A stretch of 59,104 bases of DNA from an uncultured Saprospiraceae bacterium (GCA_938015925.1 CALLVY010000162.1:1-59104); one strand, 5' to 3'. Positions 1-8,903 are shown, counted from the first letter of the stretch. The notes: a model not told the origin generated them from the sequence alone. Program-made: numbers and translations.

Positions 1-306
1 CAAAGAAGATTTGTAAATCGTAGGACGATGTTCGACAATCAATTTATTGTAAACCTCAAAAGGATTTTCTGCCACCAAAATCACTTTCCCCTCGGGACAA
101 GGAGCTGCTTCATTGAGAAGGATGATGGTAGCCGCAGAATCCAATGACTTTTTAAAATATTTTTTAACATCCGAAAAAGTGATGTCCCCTGCTTCGACTT
201 TATGGATCTCATTGATCCCGGTGGCCAACAAATTTTCATCGCCAATGATTTGCAAATCGAATCGTTGGGCCAATTCACGAACGGGAATGGGGGTTTTAAA
301 TTTCAT
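1..306 (-). CDS. LpxD-like UDP-3-O-acylglucosamine N-acyltransferase, N-terminal part (cut by window edge)
   Basis: Only the first 102 codons are present; the gene runs off the left edge of the window. It starts with ATG at 306 as MKFKTPIPVRELAQRF and continues with GINEIHKVEAGDITFSD, followed by a stretch ending CPEGKVILVAENPFEVYNKL. This matches the N-terminal uridine-binding region of LpxD acyltransferases, in the variant with the GINEIHKV signature found in Bacteroidota. LpxD adds the N-linked acyl chain to UDP-3-O-acylglucosamine in lipid A synthesis at the cytoplasmic membrane. The left-handed beta-helix catalytic part lies outside the window, so enzyme activity is inferred. Bacteroidota often carry a second LpxD-like paralogue, so this may not be the canonical copy. 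It lies 76 bases downstream of polA on the same strand. Confidence 0.75.
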   Translation of the reverse strand, partial: MKFKTPIPVRELAQRFDLQIIGDENLLATGINEIHKVEAGDITFSDVKKYFKKSLDSAATIILLNEAAPCPEGKVILVAENPFEVYNKLIVEHRPTIYKSSL

Positions 307-382
307 GGTTAGGATATATTAAACGTTGTACTGGGAACAGGTTTTATTCGCAGTGAATGAAACCTGTTCTCAATCAAAAACC

Positions 383-3199
383 TTAATGCGCTTCCAGCCA
401 ATTTTGTCCCGTCCCCATCCCTACGATGATTGGTACTTTTAAATTGGGCAAAGCATTTTTCATTTTTTCTTCGATCACCGGACGAAGTTCTTCCAACTCA
501 TCTTTGTGGACATCAAATACCAATTCATCATGTACTTGCATGATCATTTTGGTTTTGTAATTTCCTTCTTGTAAAAACTTGTGGATGTCAATCATTGCGA
601 TTTTGATCATGTCTGCAGCGGAGCCCTGGATTGGGGTATTGACCGCTACCCGTTCCGCATTGCTTCTTTCGAGACCGCTTTTGGAATTGATATCGCGCAG
701 GTAACGACGACGACCTAAGAGCGTGGTGACATAACCATTTTCCTGAGCAAATTCTACGGTCTTATCCATGTAGTCTTTGAGTCCCTGGTATTGTTGGAAA
801 TAGTTTTTGATCAATTCACTTGCTTCCGTTCGTTTGATACTAAGTTGTCGAGAAAGATTGGTCGCACCAGCACCATAGATGATACTAAAGTTGACCGTCT
901 TGGCATTTCTTCTTTCGTCGGGTGTTACTTCTTCCAAAGTTTTACCATATACTTTTGCTGCCGTTGCCTGGTGAATATCATGTCCTAGTTGGAAAGCTTC
1001 TATCATCGCGGCATCTCCACTAATCTCTGCGATAAGCCGCAATTCGATCTGCGAATAATCCGCAGCCAATAAGATGTGATCTTTATCCCGAGGCTCAAAT
1101 GCTTTTCGAATTTCGCGACCCGCTTCATCTCGAATTGGGATGTTTTGCAAGTTGGGACCTTCAGAACTCAAACGTCCTGTAGCGGCTCTGGCTTGATTAA
1201 AAGAACTGTGTACTCGGCCGGTACGCGGGTTTACCAATTGAGGTAAAGCATCTACGTAGGTCGATTTAAGTTTATTGATTTTTCTGTAATCCAAGATCGA
1301 TTGAACAAAAGGATACTCTAAGGCTAATTCTGATAATTTGGTTTCGTTAGTAGAGAATTTTCCTGTGGAAGTTTTTCTCCAGCGATAAGGAATTTCCATT
1401 TGCACAAACAAAATATCTCCAACTTGTTTGGGAGAATTGATGTTGAATTTTTTTCCAGCTTCTTCGTAAATGACTTTTTCTTTTTCTTCAATCAAAGCGC
1501 CCAAGACCTTGGAATAATCGTTGAGGAAATCAGGGTTGATTCGCACGCCTTCAAATTCAATATCCGTGAGTACTTTGATGAGTGGTGCTTCAATTTCCTG
1601 ATACAATTTAGTCGCGCCAATTTCTTCCAGCATCGGTTCAAAGACCTCTTTAAGTTGCAAAGTAATATCGGCGTCTTCTGCTGCATATTTGCTCACGCGC
1701 TCTATTTCGATATCGCGCATGCTCAATTGGTTTTTTCCTTTTTTACCAATGAGTGATTCGATAGGAACCATTTGGTATTTGAGGTAGGCTTCCGCCAAAT
1801 AATCTAGCTTATGACGCAGGTCGGGTTCGCAGAGGTAATGGGCGATCATGGTATCAAACAAAGTACCTTGTACTTCTACGCCATACCATTTCATCATGAG
1901 CATATCGTACTTGATGTTTTGTCCGATTTTCTCAATATTCTTATCTTCTAAAACATCTTTGAATTCAGCTACAATTTTTCGGGCTTCCTCTTGATCTGCA
2001 GGAGTAGGAACATAATAACCTTCCTTGGCTTTTACAGAAAAAGCAAGACCGACCAGTTCTGCCTGATTGGCATCAACCCCTGTAGTCTCCGTATCAAAGC
2101 AAATGGTTTTTTGCTTTTCTAAAAGCTTCACCAATTTTTTTCTATCGGCGGGAGTTTGGACCAATTGATAATCGTGTTCTACATTTTCGAGATTGAATTC
2201 TGCGAGAGAATGTTCGTCTACCGAGGGAGTGCTTTTGCGTGGAGCCGTTCTTGGAGTATTGCCTACTGGTGCTCCAAATAAATTTCCTTGCACGGGGCCG
2301 CTTGGGGCCTTCTCTTCTACTCCGCTGTCTCCAAGTATTCGTTGACTTAGACTACGAAATTCGAGTTCTTTAAAAATACCACTGACCGCTTCCCTGTTGA
2401 TGGGTTCCACCTTATAGGTTTCTGCGTCAAATTGAATCGGTACATTAAGATCAATGGTTGCCAGTACCTTGGACAATCGTCCTTGCTCTGCAAATTCTTC
2501 TACTTTTTCTTTTTGCTTGCCTTTCAGTTTATCGGTATTCGCCAAGAGACCTTCCATATCTCCAAATTGCTTGAGCAACTTAACGGCAGTCTTTGCACCG
2601 ATCCCTGGTATTCCCGGAATATTATCCACCGCATCTCCCTGCAAGCCTAAGATGTCAATCACCTGATCAACTCTTTCGATATCCCATTTTTCCAAAACCT
2701 CTTTTTTCCCTAAGATTTCTACTTCGCCTCCTTTTCTTCCTGGCTTGTACATAAATACGGTATCGGATACTAGTTGGGCATAATCTTTATCCGGTGTTAC
2801 CATATAAACTTTAAAACCTTCTTTCTCCGCCTGCTTCGCCAAGGTACCAATCACATCATCGGCTTCGTAGCCTTTACAGGTAACGACAGGTACATTAAAA
2901 GCCCTGACAATGCTTTCGATATAAGGAAAAGCCAAGGTAATATCTTCGGGTTGTGCATCCCGATTCGCCTTGTAGGGTTCAAACATTTCATGGCGAAAGG
3001 TTGGACCAGACAAATCAAAAGCGACTGCTACGTGCGTAGCGTTTTGATTATTGAGTACATCCCAGAGGTAACGGGTAAAGCCATTGATGGCCGAAACGTT
3101 AAAGCCTTTGGAGTTAATTAAAGGTCGGGTAATAAATGCGTAATGGGCACGATAAACCAAGGCATGGCCATCCAGAAGGAAGAGTTTTTTTTCAGACAT
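383..3199 (-). CDS. polA: DNA polymerase I
   Basis: A 938-residue full-length Pol I with all three modules, used for lagging-strand processing and repair in the cytoplasm. Residues 1 to about 290 are the 5'-3' nuclease, with VTPDKDYAQLV and the helix-hairpin-helix GDAVDNIPGIPGIGAKTA. A linker rich in Pro, Thr and Ser follows (about 300-345). The 3'-5' exonuclease appears intact: Exo I is FDTETTG, Exo II is IGQNIKYD and Exo III is YAAEDAD, so proofreading is expected, unlike in Taq-type enzymes. The polymerase shows motif A (AADYSQIELR), motif B (RRNAKTVNFSIIYGAG) and motif C (MQVHDELVFDV). It starts with ATG at 3199; no Shine-Dalgarno site is seen, as usual in this phylum. The LpxD-like gene follows on the same strand and may share the transcript. 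Confidence 0.97.
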   Translation of the reverse strand: MSEKKLFLLDGHALVYRAHYAFITRPLINSKGFNVSAINGFTRYLWDVLNNQNATHVAVAFDLSGPTFRHEMFEPYKANRDAQPEDITLAFPYIESIVRAFNVPVVTCKGYEADDVIGTLAKQAEKEGFKVYMVTPDKDYAQLVSDTVFMYKPGRKGGEVEILGKKEVLEKWDIERVDQVIDILGLQGDAVDNIPGIPGIGAKTAVKLLKQFGDMEGLLANTDKLKGKQKEKVEEFAEQGRLSKVLATIDLNVPIQFDAETYKVEPINREAVSGIFKELEFRSLSQRILGDSGVEEKAPSGPVQGNLFGAPVGNTPRTAPRKSTPSVDEHSLAEFNLENVEHDYQLVQTPADRKKLVKLLEKQKTICFDTETTGVDANQAELVGLAFSVKAKEGYYVPTPADQEEARKIVAEFKDVLEDKNIEKIGQNIKYDMLMMKWYGVEVQGTLFDTMIAHYLCEPDLRHKLDYLAEAYLKYQMVPIESLIGKKGKNQLSMRDIEIERVSKYAAEDADITLQLKEVFEPMLEEIGATKLYQEIEAPLIKVLTDIEFEGVRINPDFLNDYSKVLGALIEEKEKVIYEEAGKKFNINSPKQVGDILFVQMEIPYRWRKTSTGKFSTNETKLSELALEYPFVQSILDYRKINKLKSTYVDALPQLVNPRTGRVHSSFNQARAATGRLSSEGPNLQNIPIRDEAGREIRKAFEPRDKDHILLAADYSQIELRLIAEISGDAAMIEAFQLGHDIHQATAAKVYGKTLEEVTPDERRNAKTVNFSIIYGAGATNLSRQLSIKRTEASELIKNYFQQYQGLKDYMDKTVEFAQENGYVTTLLGRRRYLRDINSKSGLERSNAERVAVNTPIQGSAADMIKIAMIDIHKFLQEGNYKTKMIMQVHDELVFDVHKDELEELRPVIEEKMKNALPNLKVPIIVGMGTGQNWLEAH

Positions 3200-3464
3200 A
3201 AGGTAGTGAATGATGTAGTGAATCTCGGAGCGGTGTCTTTAGGTGGCAAGTTAGCAAAATATCTTTTGATGAGAGGGGTACAGGAATAGAATTCTATAGG
3301 ATAGCTTCTTCCAGGAAAGAAAGTCAGTCTAATAAGAGAGCGAAGACCTTTGTAAGTGCAAAGGTCTCCAATAGTGTTTAATTGGAATCGTTTTATCAAA
3401 AATCTTTACATCACAATTAGAGAGAATGAGACGCTCTCTTAAGAGAAATAAGATAAAAAAGGGC
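3200..3464. other. Intergenic region upstream of polA
   Basis: No credible gene is seen. A 9-bp perfect stem-loop lies at 3344-3367 (AGACCTTTG, loop TAAGTG, CAAAGGTCT). It falls in the presumed 5' leader or upstream region of polA and has no U-tract on either strand, so it is not a classical terminator. No clear TAnnTTTG promoter was found for polA. Confidence 0.35.
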
Positions 3465-3494
3465 AAAAAAAAACTCACTCCAAAAAGGAGTGAG
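3465..3494 (-). terminator. Rho-independent terminator of the DUF3078 gene
   Basis: The stem CTCACTCC (3474-3481) and GGAGTGAG (3487-3494) is a perfect 8-bp hairpin with a 5-base loop. On the minus strand it is followed by nine U (3473-3465). It lies about 80 bases past the stop of the minus-strand gene that ends at 3573. Confidence 0.85.
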
Positions 3495-3572
3495 CCTAGT
3501 CTATTTGTTTGGGTAAGACTATTATGGGGAAACTTGAGTATTATCTAAAGTTTCTTATAAAATACTTTTTAC

Positions 3573-4652
3573 TTAGAAGCTATAAGAAAGCCCCAAGTTC
3601 CAAAACAACTGTAATGGGTTGTCAGCGATATTTGCAGCGCCAGCAGCAGTCGCAAGTGCAGCAGCATCAGCAGTAGGGTTTTCTGCAAGGAAAGAAGTAG
3701 CAGCACCTCTCAAACGACCTTGATCTGCGATTTGAGAATCTCCTCTCATTCCAACGTTAAGACCAACACCAACTCCTTTCCATACTGTGAAAGAGAAACC
3801 ATTGTTCCACAACCAGTTCACCAAATCACCACCTTTGTAATCTACTGTTCTCAATAGTACATCAGCAGCATCTTTGTGTCCAACAGAAGCTCCACTAGTG
3901 TAAGGAATAAAGGCACTCAAACTAGAGTTCCATTTCAATCCTGGGAATAATTCTTTGGTATAAGTCGCACCAATTTTAGCACCAGGAGAAGAGATAAAAT
4001 CACCAGGCCAGTTTTGCTGGAATCCTAATGGGTGAATCAATACTACCAAATCGGTAATTGGCAACCAAGTAATACCTGCACTAGCAGTCAATTGACCTGG
4101 GCTATTGAGGCTAAAAGAATAAACATCATCTAAAACACCATTTCCTTTAGGATCTAGTTCGATTAGAGAAGACAACCATTTTACTTCCGCAGAAACAGCG
4201 AGTTTTGGATTTAATTTGTATCCAAATAAAGAAGCAAAATCCAAAAGGTCAGCTAAAGCAACAGATTTGGTAGCAGGAATATCTTTGTCTCCAAAAGCAG
4301 TGATTCTATTTAAGTTGACATTCAAGCCATTTCTCCAGAAAAATTTATCTTCATCAAGGTTAGCGAAACCAGTAAAACCAAGACCTAAGCCAGTCGCACT
4401 AGAATTAGGATTGGCGATAGCAAACCAGTCATTATTAGAGTTGATATTAAAACCTAATGTTCCAACACCACCTACTTTCCAACCTGGGAAAGCATCAATC
4501 TGTCCTTGAAGGGCATTAACCTCTCCAGTAAGAGCATCAAGTTGAGCTTGTTTTTCTGCTTTTTGTGCTTTAAGTTCTTCAACAGTTTGGGCTTGTAGAT
4601 TCAAACAGAAAAAAGCCAAAACCAGGGGTAAAAGTAATACTTTCTTAATCAT
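3573..4652 (-). CDS. DUF3078 family outer-membrane protein
   Basis: A 359-residue secreted protein of the DUF3078 family, found mainly in Bacteroidota; function unknown. The start is set at ATG 4652 because MIKKVLLLPLVLAFFCLNLQAQ is a clean signal peptide cleaved after AQA or AQ. A further in-frame ATG at 4697 would put 15 residues before it and hide the signal. A short coiled coil with repeated LKAQKAEKQAQLDALTGE follows, then a glycine- and aromatic-rich region beginning GWKVGGVGTLGFN. Alternating hydrophobic strands run to the C-terminal LGLSYSF, whose terminal Phe is typical of a beta-barrel end. Insertion in the outer membrane is inferred. The gene is monocistronic and ends at a strong terminator. 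A 6-bp inverted repeat, CAATGA-TTGT-TCATTG (4700-4715), lies just upstream and might be an operator, though it is short. Confidence 0.75.
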   Translation of the reverse strand: MIKKVLLLPLVLAFFCLNLQAQTVEELKAQKAEKQAQLDALTGEVNALQGQIDAFPGWKVGGVGTLGFNINSNNDWFAIANPNSSATGLGLGFTGFANLDEDKFFWRNGLNVNLNRITAFGDKDIPATKSVALADLLDFASLFGYKLNPKLAVSAEVKWLSSLIELDPKGNGVLDDVYSFSLNSPGQLTASAGITWLPITDLVVLIHPLGFQQNWPGDFISSPGAKIGATYTKELFPGLKWNSSLSAFIPYTSGASVGHKDAADVLLRTVDYKGGDLVNWLWNNGFSFTVWKGVGVGLNVGMRGDSQIADQGRLRGAATSFLAENPTADAAALATAAGAANIADNPLQLFWNLGLSYSF

Positions 4653-4847
4653 CGAATTAATTTTTAGTTTAACAATTAAATGCATAGTTATGAACACACC
4701 AATGATTGTTCATTGATCTATTTTCTTGAATTATTTATATGATTTTTTGGACTATGGGCTATGTGATATGTACCATTAAGACCAAGACTACAATTAAATA
4801 ATGGAGTCCTAATTTGTTTATAGTATATAGACGTTACAGGTGTTGGA

Positions 4848-5660
4848 TTAGTCACCAAAAATTTCAACCTGTCCTTTCGAAAGGATACTTAATGGAATAA
4901 TAACTTTAGAGTTTTCCGATTGTAGTGTTAGCGAATTGTTGTCCATGCGAATAATTTCACCTTTAACACCATTGATACTAATTACATCACCAATGATAAA
5001 GCGGTCTTTGCTATAAAAAGAAGCCAGGTAATTGGACATGGTATCTTTAGACGCCAAACCATATCCAATAGCAAAAGCCAATACTGCTCCTGCTATGATT
5101 ACAGATAAGTTGGTCGATAGAAAATCCGTGTCAATACCAATTTGAGTAAGTGCCGTTACTAAGGAGATCAGTAGTATAAAATAAAACACAAAACTCGCGA
5201 TAATTTTGGCGGAAGGGATTCCCAGGGATTGAGTTGTAGTGAGTACAATATTTTTTAGTGCTTCTGCGACGAGGATACCGATCATCAAGACCAATGCGGC
5301 CGAAATCACGAGTGGGATATAATTTAGTATATCCAATACCAATTGAGATACAGGTTCGACCTGTAATATTTCGGCAGATACGATAGAAAAGATCAGGAGT
5401 AAAACATAGTAAATAATTTTTGAAACAATGGTACTAGGTACTACTTTGACATTCGTTTTTTGAACGATTTCAATATCATTAAGCTGTTCCGCTAATTTAT
5501 CGATACCGATGGCACTCATTGCTCGTTTGATGATCCGCGCCACTATTTTGGCAATCATCCAACCTATAAAGAATACAATAATAGCCCCAAATACATTTGG
5601 GATTACCGATAAAAATTGTTCCAGTAAGTCTTGCAATAAGGTTAAAATTCTCTCGACCAT
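4848..5660 (-). CDS. Small-conductance mechanosensitive channel-like membrane protein (CmpX/MscS type)
   Basis: About 270 residues with four hydrophobic segments. The first two form conserved TM-helix repeats (VFGAIIVFFIGWMIAKIVARIIKR and later PLVISAALVLMIGILVAEALK). A further pair is followed by AIGYGLASKDTMSNYLASFY and a short beta domain, GDVISINGVKGEIIRMDNNSLTLQ. This layout resembles CmpX-like relatives of MscS that carry a truncated C-terminal beta domain. ATG at 5660 is preferred. An upstream GTG at 5684 would add eight residues, and its codon overlaps an out-of-frame ATG. It is the last gene of an operon behind an ECF sigma factor and a small acidic protein, with a 36-60 base gap. 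That context suggests an envelope or osmotic stress role (inferred). Confidence 0.75.
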   Translation of the reverse strand: MVERILTLLQDLLEQFLSVIPNVFGAIIVFFIGWMIAKIVARIIKRAMSAIGIDKLAEQLNDIEIVQKTNVKVVPSTIVSKIIYYVLLLIFSIVSAEILQVEPVSQLVLDILNYIPLVISAALVLMIGILVAEALKNIVLTTTQSLGIPSAKIIASFVFYFILLISLVTALTQIGIDTDFLSTNLSVIIAGAVLAFAIGYGLASKDTMSNYLASFYSKDRFIIGDVISINGVKGEIIRMDNNSLTLQSENSKVIIPLSILSKGQVEIFGD

Positions 5661-5720
5661 TTTGTAAGCAGTTTCTTTATTCACATGGTTTTCCGGAGTA
5701 TTCCGGGGGGGATAATATAT

Positions 5721-5990
5721 CTAGAGATCTGATTTTGGGCTCCCTATGGGGCCATCATCAGAATCACTTTCTAATTGATCGTTGGGTGTCATTTTTTTTT
5801 TCACTTCTTGGTTATTACCAAAGAAAGAAAGAATCATTTCGAAGATTCTTGGCAAATAAAGCTCTACGACATCTCCCATAAAATGAGTCATCCGCATGTT
5901 ACCCATCAAATTATTCTCAATCTCCGGTGGAGCATGTGGGAATTGTTTTTCCTCCTCCTCTTCTAATTTTTTAAAATTATTTGTAGACAT
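5721..5990 (-). CDS. Small acidic protein of unknown function in the sigma-factor operon
   Basis: An 89-residue protein starting with ATG at 5990, only 11 bases after the stop of the sigma factor gene. The N-terminus is acidic (KKLEEEEEKQF). The middle, NNLMGNMRMTHFMGDVVELYLPRIFEMILSFFG, is the most protein-like part and could form an amphipathic or weakly membrane-associated helix pair. The tail is polar (DSDDGPIGSPKSD). No signal peptide or recognisable domain is seen. Its tight position between an RNA polymerase sigma factor and a membrane channel makes a coding function likely. An anti-sigma or membrane adaptor role is conceivable but is speculation; it lacks the zinc-finger or transmembrane architecture of classical anti-sigma factors. 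Confidence 0.65.
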   Translation of the reverse strand: MSTNNFKKLEEEEEKQFPHAPPEIENNLMGNMRMTHFMGDVVELYLPRIFEMILSFFGNNQEVKKKMTPNDQLESDSDDGPIGSPKSDL

Positions 5991-6001
5991 AGCACTGGGA
6001 A

Positions 6002-6601
6002 TTAATTAATATAAATTGATTTATATACTGCTTGAGCTTTGTGTTTCGCTCTTTTTATTTTCATTTTAATTGCACTCTCTGTTTTATCCAAACTTGCTGC
6101 AATTTCCTTGATAGACATTTCTTCTTGATATTTCATCAACAAGATCGCTTTGTCTCCTTCCGGGATATTCTCTAATACATTTTTCAACCTCCCCACTTCC
6201 ATTTCCATCAACTCCGTATCTAATACTTCGTCTATTTGATCTGGTGGATCTTCCATTTCAGAAGAAAAAAGGTTTTTATGTTTTTTCCTTCTTCTAAGAA
6301 AATCAATACAGTAATTGTAAGTTATGGAGTAGATCCAGGTGGAAAACTTGGATCGCTCGCTAAACTTCGCCAGATTCAAATAAATTTTGGTAAAAATTTC
6401 TTGAGCTGCATCTTGAGCTAAAGCCTCATCCTTCAACAGGGAGATACACTTACTATACACTTTACCTGAATACCGCCGATATAACACCTGAAAGTAACCA
6501 GAATTCCTGGTACTTAAATAGAGGTGAATCAACTCCAAATCAGTTAATTTAGAGTTGGACCTGCCAGCATTTGACTTAGATTCAATCGTCGGGGTTTTCA
6601 C
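6002..6601 (-). CDS. ECF-type RNA polymerase sigma-70 factor
   Basis: A 199-residue ECF sigma factor. Region 2 is FQVLYRRYSGKVY through DAAQEIFTKIYLNLAKF and FSTWIYSITYNYCIDFLRRR. Region 4 is NIPEGDKAILLMKYQEEMS, then the helix-turn-helix IKEIAASLDKTESAIKMKIKRAK. The reading frame opens with GTG at 6601. No in-frame ATG precedes region 2 and a stop lies a few codons upstream, so GTG is the likely start. A -7-like TAATTTTG lies at 6709-6702, but no properly spaced -33 TTG was found. It heads an operon with the small acidic protein and the MscS-like channel. Lack of a typical adjacent anti-sigma gene means its control cannot be read from the sequence. Confidence 0.88.
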   Translation of the reverse strand: MKTPTIESKSNAGRSNSKLTDLELIHLYLSTRNSGYFQVLYRRYSGKVYSKCISLLKDEALAQDAAQEIFTKIYLNLAKFSERSKFSTWIYSITYNYCIDFLRRRKKHKNLFSSEMEDPPDQIDEVLDTELMEMEVGRLKNVLENIPEGDKAILLMKYQEEMSIKEIAASLDKTESAIKMKIKRAKHKAQAVYKSIYIN

Positions 6602-6943
6602 AGGTAGTTGTAATTTCTACGTAGTTAAAATTTGTATTAGATTTATCTCGAAATTTGAATTCAAGAAAAATCAATAAAAATCAGTTATTAATCAATCGCC
6701 GCAAAATTAGTTAATTGTGCGACAATTTTTCATAACTATCTACGCAAACAAGCATTTTGTATAGAATTATGAGAAATAAGAAAAGAAATCTCGCTAGTAT
6801 GCTAATTTTCCATTCCCCATTTAGACGCCTACTTTTTTAAAAAGACACCTTTATCTCAAAAGAAAAGTGTTAAAATTTTTCTGACTAAAAAAAATAATGT
6901 AGCCAGATGAAAGGTGGGATAATCAGGATTTACCTTTTAGTAC

Positions 6944-6978
6944 AAAAAAAGAGAGGTAGCACTTTAAAGTACTACCTC
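6944..6978 (-). terminator. Intrinsic terminator of the candidate small RNA
   Basis: Stem GAGGTAG/CTACCTC (6953-6959 with 6972-6978) encloses ACTTTAAAGT, which is itself self-complementary, giving an almost continuous hairpin with one mismatch. On the minus strand it is followed by CTC and seven U (6950-6944). No minus-strand protein gene lies upstream to account for it; the sigma factor gene starts further on at 6601. Confidence 0.7.
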
Positions 6979-7107
6979 CGCCCTAACCAAATAAAACCAA
7001 ATTATTCTTTAGCAATTATTTTACTGCTAATGGGCTTCTTTTCAAACTTTAGAAGCCCATTAGTAGTTTTCTCTCGCAGAATCAATTTAGTGTATAAACT
7101 ACAATAA
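6944..7107 (-). ncRNA. Candidate small RNA with three stem-loops and its own promoter
   Basis: On the minus strand this protein-free stretch has the elements of an independent small RNA of about 160 nt. A promoter lies just upstream (7114-7146). Three ordered stem-loops follow. H1 has the stem GTAGTTT/AAACTAC (7102-7096 with 7069-7063). H2 is a perfect 12-13-bp stem (CTAATGGGCTTCT, 7063-7051, with 7039-7027) and an 11-base loop. H3 is an intrinsic terminator at 6978-6953 followed by a U-run. Between H2 and H3 lies an A/U-rich single-stranded stretch. No known RNA family was recognised; a divergent 6S-like RNA cannot be excluded. Opposite-strand reading as a 66-residue protein is unconvincing. 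Confidence 0.55.
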
Positions 7108-7113
7108 CAGAAG

Positions 7114-7146
7114 CAAAAGTAGTCCATTTTTCTCTTATTTCCCAAA
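7114..7146 (-). promoter_or_regulatory. Bacteroidota-type promoter for the candidate small RNA
   Basis: On the minus strand a -33 element TTTG (7146-7143) is followed after 21 bases by TACTTTTG (7121-7114), an exact match to the -7 consensus TAnnTTTG. Predicted transcription start is near 7107, directly before the first stem-loop. Confidence 0.55.
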
Positions 7147-7502
7147 TTTCACATCTAAGAATATTAGGCTAAACGCTTGATTTCCAAAGAAAAACAAGCC
7201 AATCAAAATAAAAAAAGGGATTTTATGTATGAAAAAAATATAATACGGATAATGTCTTTTTTTCCAAATTTTGTAGAGAAATAAGAAATAGCTTTTTTTT
7301 AACCCGTTGACTAAAAATCATTATTCAAGCCCGCAATAAGCTATTATCCTTTTTAGATCACTATTTTGGGCACAAAGGAATTAGGATTAGACCTGTTCAG
7401 AAAAACGTAAATGCTGAATCTCGAATCTCCATTTTTGAACAAAATGTCCATCCCTAGCTTAGAATTAAATATTTTTGTTTCACACCAATAACTTGAGCTT
7501 TC

Positions 7503-8903
7503 ATGTACTACTTTCGCGCCTTAGTCTTTATTTTCTTTTTTGCTTCCCAAGTTTCTATGCTCTATGCCCAGGAAAAAACCTCTGACGAGGATGCTTTCTT
7601 TATCAAAAGCATCTACCAAAAAGCACTTAGCCAAGGAGCTTGCTATCAATGGTTAAGTGACCTTAGTACCCAACATGGCGGTAGAATCGCAGGTTCTGCC
7701 CAATCTGCTGGCGCCGTAGAATTTGTCCGTCAGATATTGGATACGCTCCAATTGGATTCTGTTTGGCTACAACCCTGCATGGTAAGTAGCTGGGAAAGAG
7801 GAGAAAAAGAGCAAGTCAGGATCGTCAATTCTCCCAGCAGAGGAACTATTGACCTTGGCGGGCTTGCCTTGGGCAATACCATTGGCACAGGAACAGCGGG
7901 GCTAACCGCTGAAGTCATCGAAGTACAAGGACTAGATGAACTAGAAGAACTTGGTCGTTCAAAAATCGAAGGAAAGATTGTTTTTTTCAATCGCCCCATG
8001 GACCCGACTCAACTACGCACATTCAATGCCTATGGAGGAGCGGTAGACCAACGAGTATACGGAGCAGCCAGAGCCGCTCGCTTTGGTGCAGTAGGAGTAC
8101 TCGTTCGTTCATTGACTACCCGTCTCGATGATTTCCCACATACCGGAGTCAGTGTTTATGAAGAAGGAACGCCTCCAATTCCTTCCATCGCCATCAGTAC
8201 TTTGGATGCGGAATTACTTAGCCAGTTGGCCCGTAAAGAGAAAGTGCAGGTTTTTATGCGCAATACCTCCAGCCCTCGTCCAGACCAACCTTCTTTTAAT
8301 GTGATTGGGGAAATACGGGGCTCAGAATTTCCGGAAGAAATTATATTGGTCGGTGGGCACCTCGATTCCTGGGATGTAGCAGGTGGCGCACACGATGATG
8401 GTGCAGGATGTGTCCATGCCATGGAAGTACTCCGCATTTTAAATCAACTCAACTACCGCCCCAAGCGCACCATTCGTTGTGTCTTATTTATGAATGAAGA
8501 AAATGGATTGAAAGGAGCTTTGAAATATGCAGAAGTTTCCAATGCTAAAAATGAATTTCATATGGCCGCCATCGAATCTGATGCGGGAGGCTTTACGCCC
8601 AGAGGTTTTAGCTGTACAGCAGATGAAAGCGTTTTTGTGGAGCAGTTTAAAAAAATCATCCAACGATTTTCTTTGATGGAACCTTATGGTCTTTACCTGA
8701 GCAAAGGAGGCGGAGGCGCCGACATCAATCCGTTAAAAAGTCAAAAAGGATTACTCTTTGGGCTTCGCCCTGATTCTCAGCGGTATTTCGATTATCACCA
8801 TGCCGCCAATGATAATATTGATGCGGTCAACAAACGAGAGTTGGAATTAGGAGCCGCAGCTATCACGGGATTACTGTACCTATTAGATCAATATGGTTTA
8901 TAA
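7503..8903 (+). CDS. M28 family zinc metallopeptidase, carboxypeptidase Q-like, secreted
   Basis: A 466-residue exported peptidase. Residues 1-22 (ending SMLYAQ) are a signal peptide. Residues about 95-270 contain a PA-like insert. The M28 catalytic core shows GGHLDSWDVAGGAHDDGAGC (metal ligands His286 and Asp298), the Glu-Glu pair in FMNEENG (332-333), Asp360 in IESDAGGF and His432/433 in YHHAANDN. These five ligands are as expected for a di-zinc aminopeptidase or carboxypeptidase of the plasma glutamate carboxypeptidase group. A -7-like TATTTTTG lies at 7470-7477, though no -33 was found at normal spacing. The hpt gene follows after 44 bases. The likely role is trimming of peptides in the periplasm or outside the cell; substrate unknown. 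Confidence 0.9.
   Translation: MYYFRALVFIFFFASQVSMLYAQEKTSDEDAFFIKSIYQKALSQGACYQWLSDLSTQHGGRIAGSAQSAGAVEFVRQILDTLQLDSVWLQPCMVSSWERGEKEQVRIVNSPSRGTIDLGGLALGNTIGTGTAGLTAEVIEVQGLDELEELGRSKIEGKIVFFNRPMDPTQLRTFNAYGGAVDQRVYGAARAARFGAVGVLVRSLTTRLDDFPHTGVSVYEEGTPPIPSIAISTLDAELLSQLARKEKVQVFMRNTSSPRPDQPSFNVIGEIRGSEFPEEIILVGGHLDSWDVAGGAHDDGAGCVHAMEVLRILNQLNYRPKRTIRCVLFMNEENGLKGALKYAEVSNAKNEFHMAAIESDAGGFTPRGFSCTADESVFVEQFKKIIQRFSLMEPYGLYLSKGGGGADINPLKSQKGLLFGLRPDSQRYFDYHHAANDNIDAVNKRELELGAAAITGLLYLLDQYGL

Noticed and set aside
3118-3399. 93-residue minus-strand frame overlapping the polA start
   Set aside because: It overlaps polA in another frame and shows no recognisable pattern.
6702-6725. TAATTTTG plus TTG as promoter of the ECF sigma operon
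   Set aside because: The spacer is only 13 bases, too short for the Bacteroidota -33/-7 arrangement.
6907-7107. 66-residue plus-strand reading frame
   Set aside because: It runs through three perfect inverted repeats and has a composition unlike a protein; the opposite-strand small RNA explains the structure better.
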